DNA from: Vulcanimicrobiota bacterium
GTDB taxonomy: Bacteria; Vulcanimicrobiota; Vulcanimicrobiia; Vulcanimicrobiales; Vulcanimicrobiaceae
DNA length: 28,095 nt
NCBI GenBank assembly: GCA_003155175.1
Contig: PMFP01000047.1
Location: 1-28,095, forward strand
Direction: 5' to 3'
The position numbers and the translations under genes were made by a program. Below the pieces are notes generated by a model. It searched no databases and was not told where the DNA came from. It saw only the letters and a list, made by a program, of their open reading frames with translations. The first letter of the stretch is position 1; each line of letters begins with the position of its first letter. Shown here piece by piece: positions 13,809 through 21,481 of the stretch.

Positions 13809-14441
13809 ATGAGCCGATTATTGCGTCTGGTCCCGGTCGCGTCGCTGCTAGCCGCCCTCGCCGTCCCCGGCAACGCCGGCGCGTCCGGCGATGCACTCGC
13901 GAAGGCAGTCGCGCTCAACGGCGGCCTCCAGTCGTTTACTGCCGCGCTCCATGCCGACGTGTCCCTCCACGCTTTTCTTCCGTTGAGCGCGAGCCTCGAC
14001 GGGACGACGTACTATAAGGAGCCCAATCAATACAAGGTCGCGATCACCAGCGGTCTTCCCGCAATGGCCCAGCAATTCGACCGCGTCTATCCGCGCATCG
14101 TGACGCCGGCGCATTGGGAAGCGACGTACGTGGTCACCGTCGGCAGCGACAACGGTTCGGAAACCTCGGTGAATCTCGTCCCTCGCACGCAAGGCAACAT
14201 CGAGTCCATCAACGCGACCATCGACGATGCGACCGGCGGGGTGACGGGAATGCGCTGGAACTATCGTAACGGCGGCTGGGCTTCGATGACCCAACAGCTC
14301 GCGCCGGTCTCCGGGTTCCTGTTGCCGGTCAAGCAGCAAGGGCACGTCCAGGAGCCGGGCTACGTCGCGGATATCGGCACGACCCTGAGCTCGTACCACG
14401 TAAACGTTCCCATCGCCGATTCGGTCTTTCAGCAGCAATAG
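13809..14441 (+). CDS. Exported LolA-like protein of unknown function
   Basis: A 210-aa protein starting at ATG 13809 with a signal peptide (MSRLLRLVPVASLLAALAVPGNAGA). The mature part begins with a helix (DALAKAVALNGGLQSF) then a long run of antiparallel strands, including TTYYKEPNQYKVAIT and WEATYVVTVGS, the pattern of LolA/LolB-fold lipid-binding proteins. No cysteine follows the signal, so it is soluble in the periplasm. The resemblance is of fold only; a role in lipoprotein sorting is not shown. It starts 7 nt after queG and ends 26 nt before moaA. Confidence 0.75.
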   Translation: MSRLLRLVPVASLLAALAVPGNAGASGDALAKAVALNGGLQSFTAALHADVSLHAFLPLSASLDGTTYYKEPNQYKVAITSGLPAMAQQFDRVYPRIVTPAHWEATYVVTVGSDNGSETSVNLVPRTQGNIESINATIDDATGGVTGMRWNYRNGGWASMTQQLAPVSGFLLPVKQQGHVQEPGYVADIGTTLSSYHVNVPIADSVFQQQ

Positions 14442-14467
14442 CGTCGCCGCGCGGAGAAGAAGGGCCG

Positions 14468-15487
14468 ATGGCGTTGACCGCGATCGATTTGATCTCACTT
14501 AATCCGCTGGCCGACGCGTTCGCGCGCCCGGTGACGTACTTGCGCGTCTCCGTCACGGACAAGTGCAACTTACGCTGCGTCTACTGCATGCCGGAAGGCG
14601 GCCTTCCGTGGTTGCGTCGCGACGACATCCTGTCGTACGAGGAGATCGCGGCGATCGTGCGCGCGGCGGCCTCGGTCGGCGTGCGAAGCGTCCGGCTGAC
14701 CGGCGGCGAGCCGCTGCTGCGCCGCGACCTCGCAACGCTCGTGCGTTTGCTTGCGGCGATTCCCGGCGTGGACGACCTCTCGCTCTCGACCAACGGCCTC
14801 TTGCTCTCGCAGCAGGCCGGCGAGTTGGCCCGTGCGGGTTTGCGGCGGATCAATCTTTCGCTTGACACGCTGGACGCGCGGCGATTCGAAGCGATCGCGA
14901 GGCGACCGGGACTTAGTGAGGTACTGCGCGGCCTCGATGCTGCGGTGGAAGCCGGGCTCGATCCGATCAAAGTCAACTGCGTGGTCATGCGCGGCACCAA
15001 CGACGACGAACTCGAAGCCTTCGCCGAGCTCACGCGCGAACGGCCGATCTCGGTTCGCTTCATCGAAGTCATGCCGGTTCGCGAGAACGCCGGCATGCAG
15101 CGCGACGCGTTTGTCTCCGTGGACGAGATTCTCGACCGCATCGGACGCATCGGCGCGCTGCGGCCCGTCGGCGGCCCTCCCGGCAGCGGGCCGGCACGCT
15201 ACTACGCCTACGACGGTGCGCCGGGCACCGTCGGCGTCATCAGTCCGCTCTCGCACGATTACTGCGAGCGCTGCAACCGGGTGCGGATGAGCGCTGAGGG
15301 GCGCCTACGCCTGTGCCTCTTCGGCGACCATTCGGTGGACCTGCGGGGGCCCTTACGGGCCGGGGCGACCCAAGCCGAGATGGCCGGGATTTTCCAGGCC
15401 TCGATGCTGATCAAGCCCGAACGGCACCACCTTCGGCTCGGGGAGCCGGCAGCCCGGATGCGGGCCCTGAGCGAAATAGGCGGATAG
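14468..15487 (+). CDS. moaA: GTP 3',8-cyclase MoaA
   Basis: A 339-aa radical SAM enzyme that starts molybdopterin synthesis by cyclising GTP. The SAM cluster is CX3CX2C at Cys33, 37 and 40 (DKCNLRCVYCMPEGG); the SAM-binding GGEPLLR follows. The second, C-terminal 4Fe-4S cluster ligands lie in HDYCERCNRVR with a further Cys in LRLCLFG. The protein ends in Gly-Gly (ALSEIGG), the tail needed for MoaA activity. The Shine-Dalgarno GGAGAAGAAGG (14453-14463) is good. Its partner moaC is not in the window, nor are moeA or mogA. Confidence 0.97.
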   Translation: MALTAIDLISLNPLADAFARPVTYLRVSVTDKCNLRCVYCMPEGGLPWLRRDDILSYEEIAAIVRAAASVGVRSVRLTGGEPLLRRDLATLVRLLAAIPGVDDLSLSTNGLLLSQQAGELARAGLRRINLSLDTLDARRFEAIARRPGLSEVLRGLDAAVEAGLDPIKVNCVVMRGTNDDELEAFAELTRERPISVRFIEVMPVRENAGMQRDAFVSVDEILDRIGRIGALRPVGGPPGSGPARYYAYDGAPGTVGVISPLSHDYCERCNRVRMSAEGRLRLCLFGDHSVDLRGPLRAGATQAEMAGIFQASMLIKPERHHLRLGEPAARMRALSEIGG

Positions 15488-15554
15488 GTCGTCACAGCCG
15501 GCCCTGGGAGCGCGTTGCGTGCAAAAGGACTTAGCGTAGCGGGAGGGCGCGCGG

Positions 15555-16082
15555 GTGGACGACTTTTTCCAGATCGCCCAAGCCGAATCGGCCGCCAAAG
15601 CGCGCGTCGAGACGCTGGTCCGCGAGTATCAAACGAAAATCGCGCGCTACGTTCGCCGGATGGTCGGCGATGCGGAAGTCGCGCTGGACCTGACCCAGGA
15701 CGTCTTCTTAGCGGCTTACCGGATGGTGGGCCGCGATCCCGAGCGGCCCCTGACCCCGGGGTGGCTCTATAAAACGGCGACGAATAATGCGATCTCCTAT
15801 CTTCGGCGCAAGCGAATCGTGCGCATGGTTCCCCTCGAGCGCGACACCGACACGCGTTCGTGGCGCATTGACGAGCAGAGCGCCGCGTCCATGGACCTTC
15901 AAGCGGCGCTGCAGCGGTTGCCGGCCGAACAGGTTTCCGCGCTGATGCTTACGAGCTATTCGGGCTATACGTCGCACGAGGCCGCCGAGATTTTAGGAAC
16001 CACGCCGGACGCCGTTCGCCAGCGCGTGTGCCGCGCGATGCGCGCGCTGCGCGCGGTCATGGTGGAGCGCCGCGATGGCTAA
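15555..16082 (+). CDS. ECF-family RNA polymerase sigma factor
   Basis: A 175-aa group IV sigma factor. Region 2 runs from about residue 24 to 88, with YVRRMVGDAEVALDLTQDVFLAAYRM as the core- and -10-binding helices and the DLTQDVF signature; region 4 (about 112-168) contains EQVSALMLTSYSGYTSHEAAEILGTTPDAVRQRVCRAMRAL-type helix-turn-helix sequence spanning residues 127-160. Regions 1.2 and 3 are missing, as expected. It starts at GTG 15555 with GGGAGG at 15541-15546. The 3' end overlaps the anti-sigma gene by 8 nt, the usual coupling. Genes for a cytochrome c and a photolyase follow. Confidence 0.93.
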   Translation: MDDFFQIAQAESAAKARVETLVREYQTKIARYVRRMVGDAEVALDLTQDVFLAAYRMVGRDPERPLTPGWLYKTATNNAISYLRRKRIVRMVPLERDTDTRSWRIDEQSAASMDLQAALQRLPAEQVSALMLTSYSGYTSHEAAEILGTTPDAVRQRVCRAMRALRAVMVERRDG

Positions 16083-17037
16083 CGATTGCCGGGCGATTGA
16101 GAGCGTCGTGGGTGCGATCGCGCTAAACGAGGCATCCGACGCCGAGCGCGAGCGGTATCGCCGCCATCTTGCCGGATGCCTGCGTTGCGTCGACGCCTAC
16201 GGAGGCGAACGCGAAATCGAGCGCGTCATGTCCACCGTCGGCCGGACGCGCGACGAGGAGACCTGGATCCCCGATCCCGTTTCGACCGGCCGCGCGCGGC
16301 AGGCGGAGCGCCGCCGTGCGTGGACGATCGGCTTTTCCGCGATCGCCGCTGCCGTTGCGCTTTCGCTCGGTCTTCACGTCTTTCTCGCCGCGGGGCTCGG
16401 ACGTCTCGCGCCGTCGCCGGCCAATCCGATCGAGATCGCCTACGACGGCCAGCGCGTCACGATCGAACATCGCCCGCACGTCGCGCCGGCGCAGCCGCAC
16501 GCCGTGCCGGGTCTTCTCGTGGAGCGCACGGTCGTGCACCTGACGCCGCCGGCGCCGGAGGCGGTGCGCGCTCCGCGAGAGCATGCCGCCGCGCCCGCGC
16601 CGGCGACGCACCGGAGCGAGCCCTCGACGGTGGTTGCCGTCCAGGCATGGGAGCGCCGGCATCCGGTCCAACCGGGCGCGGATACGAGCGGGGTGTTGGC
16701 GCAGAGCGCACCTCCGCTGGTCAATCATGCCGAGGCGATTGCCGCCGCGCCCGAGATTCACGATGTCGCGCCGGTCGGCTCCATCGTCCCGCATCCGGCG
16801 CCGATTGCGTACGCCGAGGGAGCGGAGGGAACGACGGCCTACGCGGTGGATGTCGACGAACGCGGAGCGCCGGTCCGTTGCTCCATCGACAAATCGTCGG
16901 GATATCTGGCGCTCGACAAAGCCGTTTGCGAGGCGGCCATGAAAGCGCAGTACGTCCCCAGGACCGTCGGCGGCCGCGCGGTCGCTTCGACGTATCGCGA
17001 CGCGGTGACGTTCCGCACGCAAACGCCGGGGAACTAG
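16075..17037 (+). CDS. Anti-sigma factor with transmembrane segment and periplasmic TonB-type C-terminal domain
   Basis: A 320-aa protein with three parts. Residues 1-60 resemble a zinc-binding anti-sigma (ZAS) domain with HLAGCLRC giving His31, Cys35 and Cys38. One membrane helix at 84-106 follows a cluster of arginines, so the N-terminus should be cytoplasmic. Then comes a ~130-residue Pro/Ala/His-rich spacer and, from about 245, a TonB C-terminal-like domain: AVDVDERGAPVRCSIDKSSGYLALD, KAVCEAAMKAQY, then TYRDAVTFR. TonB-C domains normally touch outer-membrane receptors. Two periplasmic cysteines (in RCSID and AVCEAA) could form a redox-sensitive pair. The overlap with the sigma gene makes it the likely cognate regulator. 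Confidence 0.85.
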   Translation: MANDCRAIESVVGAIALNEASDAERERYRRHLAGCLRCVDAYGGEREIERVMSTVGRTRDEETWIPDPVSTGRARQAERRRAWTIGFSAIAAAVALSLGLHVFLAAGLGRLAPSPANPIEIAYDGQRVTIEHRPHVAPAQPHAVPGLLVERTVVHLTPPAPEAVRAPREHAAAPAPATHRSEPSTVVAVQAWERRHPVQPGADTSGVLAQSAPPLVNHAEAIAAAPEIHDVAPVGSIVPHPAPIAYAEGAEGTTAYAVDVDERGAPVRCSIDKSSGYLALDKAVCEAAMKAQYVPRTVGGRAVASTYRDAVTFRTQTPGN

Positions 17038-17064
17038 GCCACTAGGGACAATCCTCTCCCGAAG

Positions 17065-17457
17065 TTGAAACGCGCGAGCATGATCTCTCGCGTTTCCGTT
17101 TGCACGATCGTCCTTGCATCGTTCGCGGCGCTCGGTCTCGCCGCGTGCTCGCATCGCGCGCCGCAGGCCGTTACGTCCGCGGCCCCGGGCACCGACGACG
17201 CGGCCGTCGCGCCGGCCGCGGCCGCCGCATCTCGCGGAGCGCGCATTTTTGCCGCGCAGTGCGCCGCGTGCCACGGGGCCGGCGGTTCCGGCGGACCGAT
17301 CGGTCCGAGCCTGCGCGACGTGAGGAAAAAGCACGATCTTGCCGCGGTCGTGGAGATCGTCAAGAATCCGTCCACGGCGACCATGCCCAAACTCTTTCCC
17401 GCGCAGCTCTCCGCGCAAGACGTCGCCGACGTGTCCGCTTACGTCGAGACGCTGTAG
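17065..17457 (+). CDS. Small lipoprotein cytochrome c
   Basis: A 130-aa class I-like monohaem cytochrome. The N-terminus has MKRASMISR, a hydrophobic core and the lipobox LAAC (Cys28), so the mature protein should be lipid-anchored outside the inner membrane. An Ala/Pro linker (32-55) leads to the haem-binding CAACH (66-70) and the distal Met in TATMPKLFP (Met107). A TTG at 17065 gives the better signal-peptide n-region; ATG 17080 is an alternative. No strong Shine-Dalgarno. It lies 27 nt after the anti-sigma gene and 3 nt before the photolyase gene. Its electron partner is not in the window. Confidence 0.88.
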   Translation: MKRASMISRVSVCTIVLASFAALGLAACSHRAPQAVTSAAPGTDDAAVAPAAAAASRGARIFAAQCAACHGAGGSGGPIGPSLRDVRKKHDLAAVVEIVKNPSTATMPKLFPAQLSAQDVADVSAYVETL

Positions 17458-17460
17458 CGC

Positions 17461-18882
17461 ATGTCCGAGACGTTCATCTACCGGTTCGCGCGCGATCTGC
17501 GCGTCGACGATCACGCGGGGTTAGCGTCGGCCGCGGCGCACGGAGCCATCGTGCCGGTGCTGGTGGTGGATCGCGATCTCTCGCAGCGTCTCAAGCGTTC
17601 GCCGCGGCGGGCGGCGTTCTACTGTTCGGCGGTAGCCGCGCTGGACGCCGAGCTGCGCGCGCGCGGCAGCCGGCTCATCGTCAAACGCGGTCCGCTCGCG
17701 GCCGCACTTCGTCAGATCGCCCGCGCCACGGGCGCCCGTGGCGCCGCGTGGAGCGCGAGTTACGACGGGGCCGGAATTCGCGGCGACGCCCAGCTGCAGT
17801 CGGCGCTTGAGGAGGCCGGGCTCATCGCCAACCTCGTGCACGACGCTCCGGCCGTACCGCCTGAAGAGACGGACGCGGCGCGTCCGAGCGAAGGCGCCGG
17901 CTACCGGGCGTTTTCCCCGTATTACGAAATCTGGAAGAGCATGACCGTCGGGACGTTCGAGGCGCCGGTGCTCCAGCGGTTTGCCGCAAGCGAGTTCGCG
18001 TCGGAATCGCTGCCGCTACCGAGCGAGTTCGACGCGGCCGCGGACGAGACGCCCGACGCGAGTCCCTCCGCCGCGCGGGCGCGGCTGGCGTCTTTCTTGC
18101 GCGAGCGCGCGACGCAGTATTCCGTCGCGATGAACGTGCCCTCCGACGACCGGACGTCGCACCTTTCCGCGGATCTGGCGTTCGGCACGATCGCCGCACG
18201 AACGGTCGTGCGCGAGACGCGGACGCGCGCCGAAGACCCTTTTCTGCTCAGCGAGGAGCGACTCTCTCTTCGTCTTTTTCAACGCTCGCTCGCGCAGCGC
18301 GATTTTTTTCTGCAACTCGGATGGTTCCATCCCGACACCGGGGACGCGCCGCTGCAAGAGAAGATGCGCGGCTTTTCGCTCGCTCGAACCCACTCCGGCG
18401 TGGACGCGTGGCGCGAGGGCGCGACCGGGTTTCCGCTGGTGGACGCCGGCATCAGACAGCTCCGCGCAACGGGGTGGATGCATCCGCACGTGCGAGCCGT
18501 CTGCGCGTCGTTTCTGTGTTTCGACTTGGGCGTGGATTGGCGCGTCGGGCGCGACGACTGGGACCGGCACCAGATCGAAGACGAACCGGCGCTCGCGACG
18601 GGCAATTGGCAGTGGATCGCGGGCGTCGGCGCGGACATGGCGCAATACCCGCGCATTTACAACCCGGAGCGCCAACGCCGCCGCTACGATCCGAACGGAG
18701 CGTACGTCAAGCGCTGGGTGCCCGAACTGGCGCACGTTCCGGTCAGCGCGTGGCCGGAGGGATCCGCCGTCGCGCAGATCGCGCTTCCCCTTTTCGGCCA
18801 AACGTATGCGCGGCCGATCGTCGATCACGAAACGGCCGCGCGAGAGTTTTTGGCGCGCTATCGCAAATTCGTGGGCGACTAA
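17461..18882 (+). CDS. DNA photolyase/cryptochrome family protein
   Basis: A 473-aa member of the photolyase family, which repairs UV-induced pyrimidine dimers using blue light. The N-terminal antenna domain (YRFARDLRVDDHAGL) binds a second chromophore; the FAD domain holds TGFPLVDAGIRQLRATGWMHPHVR, DDWDRHQIEDEPALATGNWQW and PRIYNP...RWVPELA. Length matches class I enzymes. Where E. coli-type CPD photolyases have NNGGWQW, this protein has LATGNWQW (first Trp is residue 383), so the FAD-proximal Asn position appears changed; it could belong to a divergent subfamily. It is the last gene of the ECF operon. Its stop overlaps the convergent gene's stop (CTAA). Confidence 0.88.
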   Translation: MSETFIYRFARDLRVDDHAGLASAAAHGAIVPVLVVDRDLSQRLKRSPRRAAFYCSAVAALDAELRARGSRLIVKRGPLAAALRQIARATGARGAAWSASYDGAGIRGDAQLQSALEEAGLIANLVHDAPAVPPEETDAARPSEGAGYRAFSPYYEIWKSMTVGTFEAPVLQRFAASEFASESLPLPSEFDAAADETPDASPSAARARLASFLRERATQYSVAMNVPSDDRTSHLSADLAFGTIAARTVVRETRTRAEDPFLLSEERLSLRLFQRSLAQRDFFLQLGWFHPDTGDAPLQEKMRGFSLARTHSGVDAWREGATGFPLVDAGIRQLRATGWMHPHVRAVCASFLCFDLGVDWRVGRDDWDRHQIEDEPALATGNWQWIAGVGADMAQYPRIYNPERQRRRYDPNGAYVKRWVPELAHVPVSAWPEGSAVAQIALPLFGQTYARPIVDHETAAREFLARYRKFVGD

Positions 18883-19457
18883 GCGGGGATTTTTTCGTCG
18901 ATCCAGTCGCTGATGATGGGGACTCGGACTTCTTCGCCCAGCCACGTCTTGATGCCGAAGTAGACGCTGGCAACCAAGAACATCGGGATGAGCAACGGGA
19001 TGAGGATCTCTGCCGAGACGCCGAGCCACGGAACGTTGGTCAGCAGCGTGAGCAGTCCCCAGAACCCCGCGAAGCCGACGTTGAAGCCGAGCGCCTGCAG
19101 CGTTTGACGGCGCAGGAACGTGGACTGTTTGCGATCGAGTAGCGCGAGCAGCGCGAGCGGCCAGAGCGGATAGCCGAGCGCGACGAGCGCCCGCGATTCT
19201 ACGGGATCCGCCGGCGCGACGATCGCGGCGCGCGTCTGGGGTTGTGCCTGCGCCTGCGCACCCGCCGGTGCGGGCCGGGGCCGCGGCGGAACCGTTCCGC
19301 CGATTTGCTGCTGTCCGGCCGACGCGGCGTCGATTTTCGCGGCGAGCCGGCAGCTGGGACAGGCGCCGCGATCGTCGCGGCACGTCGCGCAAATCGCCTT
19401 GCCGCAGTCGGTGCAGGGGGCGATCGACGGAACGTTAGCGTGAAAATAGCAATCCAT
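18879..19457 (-). CDS. B-box-type zinc-binding membrane protein, DUF4870-like
   Basis: A 192-aa protein. The first 36 residues hold a Cys/His array (Cys3, His6, Cys15, Cys18, Cys23, Cys26, Cys33, Cys36) in B-box/zinc-ribbon order. A Pro/Gln/Ala linker leads to a membrane part from about residue 90, with three hydrophobic segments (ALVALGYPLWPLALLALL, NVGFAGFWGLLTLL, ILIPLLIPMFLVASVYFGI) and the QTLQALGFN-type sequence seen in DUF4870 proteins. Function unknown. ATG 19457 is chosen because GGAGG at 19466-19470 (complement) is well placed; a TTG at 19472 lies before that site. It is divergent from the ABC exporter and convergent with the photolyase gene. Confidence 0.8.
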   Translation of the reverse strand: MDCYFHANVPSIAPCTDCGKAICATCRDDRGACPSCRLAAKIDAASAGQQQIGGTVPPRPRPAPAGAQAQAQPQTRAAIVAPADPVESRALVALGYPLWPLALLALLDRKQSTFLRRQTLQALGFNVGFAGFWGLLTLLTNVPWLGVSAEILIPLLIPMFLVASVYFGIKTWLGEEVRVPIISDWIDEKIPA

Positions 19458-19534
19458 TTCTTTGGCCTCCAATCCCAGGTACCGAAAACGTGCCTGCAGG
19501 TTTCACACCGGCCCGGCCGCAAGGCCAGCCCCCG

Positions 19535-21280
19535 ATGACCCGTCAGGAAATCCTTAGCCGCCTCGCGTCGGAGGCGCGCCCCTACTTCCCGCGGCTGATC
19601 GCGGCCGTGCTGCTCGGGGCAGTGGCCGGCGCGCTTCCGATCGTGCCTCCCTGGGCGCTCGGCCAAATCGTCGGGCGGGTCATCGCGCCGCCCCACGGCC
19701 AGGCGCCCGACCTCGAATTCCTCTATCTCGCGCTCACCCTGACGTTCTGCTCGCTGGCGCTCACCAACGTCGCCACGTACTTCCAAACGTATCTGACCGC
19801 GTGGAGCGGACAGCGCCTCATTGCGACCTGGCGCGTCCGGCTGTTCGCCCGGGTTTTGGAGATCCCGGTCGACGAGTACGACAAGTGGCGGCCCGGCGAG
19901 CTCATCTCGCGCTTCAGCAGCGACTTGCAGATGATGACGGATGCCGTGAGCATCTCGCTGCCGCTGTTCTTTGCCGCGATGGTCACCTTCTTGGTCTCGC
20001 TCGGTTACATGATCAAGCTCGACTGGCTGCTGACCGCGACGCTGGTCGTGGCGGCCCCGATCGTCGCCTACATCGTTTCCACATTTCAGAAACTGATTTC
20101 GCAGAGCACCCGCAAGACGCAGGAGCGCATTGCCGATCTCTCCGCCAACCTGACCGAGGTGCTGCAAGCCCAGCGCGTCGTGAAGTCGTTCGGGCGAGAG
20201 ACGTTCGAGGTGGACCGTTTCCGGAACCGTAACGACGCGTATTTCGGCGCCTCCATGAAGCTGATCCAGTTCATCAACACGCAGCCGATGATCGTCGCGA
20301 CGCTGATGGCGCTGGCAGTGGTGGTGATCGTCTGGCTGTCGGTCCGTGAAGTCTTGGTCGGCCGGCTCGACAAGAGCACCGTTTTTACGTACTGGCTCCT
20401 GCTCGTGAACCTGGCCAACCCGCTCAACCGCTTCGCGCAGTTCACCAGCGATTTGAGCAAGGCGACCGTCGCCTGCGGCCGCGTCCTCGAACTGCTCGAT
20501 TTGCCGCCGGAAGACGCCGGAACCGGCGCGCCTCCGCTCGAGATCGCGCGCGGCGAGATCGTCTTCGACGACGTCGTCTTCGGCTATCAGAACAGCGAGA
20601 AGCCGGCACTCGACGGCGTGAGTGCAACCATCGCCGCGGGCGAAGTCGTCGCGCTCGTTGGCCCGTCCGGTGCGGGAAAGACCACGCTTGCAAATCTGGT
20701 TCCGCGTTTTTACCGTCCGCAGAAGGGTTCGATACGCGTGGACGGCCGCGACCTCTCCGGCGTCCGGCTTGCCGAGCTGCGGTCGGCGATCGCGATCGTC
20801 CCGCAAGATCCGCAGCTCTTTCGTACGAGCGTCATGGAGAACATTCGCTACGGCCGGCTCGACGCGACCGACGACGAGGTTCGCGCGGCGGCCCGCGAAG
20901 CCAACGCCGACGAGTTCATCGAGCGCTTTCCCGCGGGCTACCAGACGGAAGTCGGCGAACGCGGCGCGCGGCTCTCCGGCGGCGAGCGCCAGCGCATCGC
21001 GATCGCACGCGCGATCCTGCGCGATCCGCGCATCCTGATCTTGGACGAAGCGACCAGCGCGCTCGATACGCACTCGGAAGCGATGATCGAGAGCGCCCTC
21101 GACCGGCTCTTGCCTGGACGCACGACGATCGTCATCGCGCACCGCCTCTCGACGGTCCGCCGGGCCGATCGCATCTTTTACATCGAAGACGGCCGCTTGC
21201 TCGAAGCCGGAACGCAGGACGAGCTGCTGGCGCTCGGCGGGCGCTACGCCGCCCTCCACGCCGCCCAGTTCTCAACCTAA
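19535..21280 (+). CDS. ABC transporter, fused permease and ATPase (MsbA-like exporter)
   Basis: A 581-aa half-transporter. The transmembrane domain (about 20-310) has six hydrophobic segments; the nucleotide-binding domain (about 340-575) has Walker A GPSGAGKTT, a Q-loop in IVPQDPQLF, the signature LSGGERQRIAIARA, Walker B ILILDEATSALD and the switch His in IAHRLST. Such homodimers export lipid A precursors, lipids, peptides or drugs; the RFSSDLQMM and LTEVLQAQRVVKSFGRE coupling helices are MsbA-like. Start: ATG 19535 is the usual family start; GTG 19490 would add 15 Pro-rich residues and leave only 32 bp to the divergent gene. Neither has a strong Shine-Dalgarno. A csrA-like gene follows. 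Confidence 0.94.
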   Translation: MTRQEILSRLASEARPYFPRLIAAVLLGAVAGALPIVPPWALGQIVGRVIAPPHGQAPDLEFLYLALTLTFCSLALTNVATYFQTYLTAWSGQRLIATWRVRLFARVLEIPVDEYDKWRPGELISRFSSDLQMMTDAVSISLPLFFAAMVTFLVSLGYMIKLDWLLTATLVVAAPIVAYIVSTFQKLISQSTRKTQERIADLSANLTEVLQAQRVVKSFGRETFEVDRFRNRNDAYFGASMKLIQFINTQPMIVATLMALAVVVIVWLSVREVLVGRLDKSTVFTYWLLLVNLANPLNRFAQFTSDLSKATVACGRVLELLDLPPEDAGTGAPPLEIARGEIVFDDVVFGYQNSEKPALDGVSATIAAGEVVALVGPSGAGKTTLANLVPRFYRPQKGSIRVDGRDLSGVRLAELRSAIAIVPQDPQLFRTSVMENIRYGRLDATDDEVRAAAREANADEFIERFPAGYQTEVGERGARLSGGERQRIAIARAILRDPRILILDEATSALDTHSEAMIESALDRLLPGRTTIVIAHRLSTVRRADRIFYIEDGRLLEAGTQDELLALGGRYAALHAAQFST

Positions 21281-21295
21281 GGAAGGAGCCGTCAC

Positions 21296-21466
21296 GTGCT
21301 CGCACTCAAGCGTAAGATCGGTGAAGGGGTCGCCTTAGGTGACGATGTCCGCATCGTCGTCATCGCGATCGAGGGCGATCGCGTTACCTTGGGCGTAGAA
21401 GCGCCTGCAGACGTGCGCATCCAGCGCGTGTCAGGCGCCGCGCGCCCGGGTGCGCAGGGCGCATAG
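21296..21466 (+). CDS. csrA: CsrA-like RNA-binding translational regulator (56 aa)
   Basis: A 56-residue protein beginning MLALKRKIGEGVALGDDV and continuing with VVIAIEGDRVTLGVEAPADVRIQR, which follows CsrA strand by strand: MLxLxRKxGE at the N-terminus, GDDV, then VxLGVxAPxxVxIxR. CsrA dimers bind GGA motifs near ribosome sites to block or stabilise mRNAs; the N-terminal LKRK strand and the C-terminal Arg (in IQR) are the RNA-contact regions. The C-terminal tail is short and Ala/Gly rich and the usual Glu after the Arg is Val here. Start GTG 21296 has an excellent Shine-Dalgarno, GGAAGGAG at 21281-21288. It lies 15 nt after the ABC gene and 15 nt before the beta-helix lipoprotein gene. Confidence 0.85.
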   Translation: MLALKRKIGEGVALGDDVRIVVIAIEGDRVTLGVEAPADVRIQRVSGAARPGAQGA

Positions 21467-21481
21467 GGCGAAGCGAGCACG

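Noticed and set aside
16123..17514. A 463-codon - strand frame opposite the anti-sigma and cytochrome genes.
   Set aside because: Translation is Arg/Gly/Asp rich, no start signal, no motifs; the + strand carries CAACH and TonB-like motifs.
18016..19392. A 458-codon - strand frame opposite the photolyase and the B-box gene's region.
   Set aside because: Arg/Ala-rich low-complexity translation without motifs; the + photolyase frame has full family motifs.
19199..21259. A 686-codon open frame on the - strand opposite the ABC exporter.
   Set aside because: The sequence is rich in Arg, Asp and Gln with no domain motifs and mirrors the codon pattern of the real gene; such long antisense frames are common in high-GC DNA.
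21451..21463. TGCGC-AGG-GCGCA palindrome at the csrA end as a terminator.
   Set aside because: Five-base stem, no T-run, and it lies within the coding sequence.
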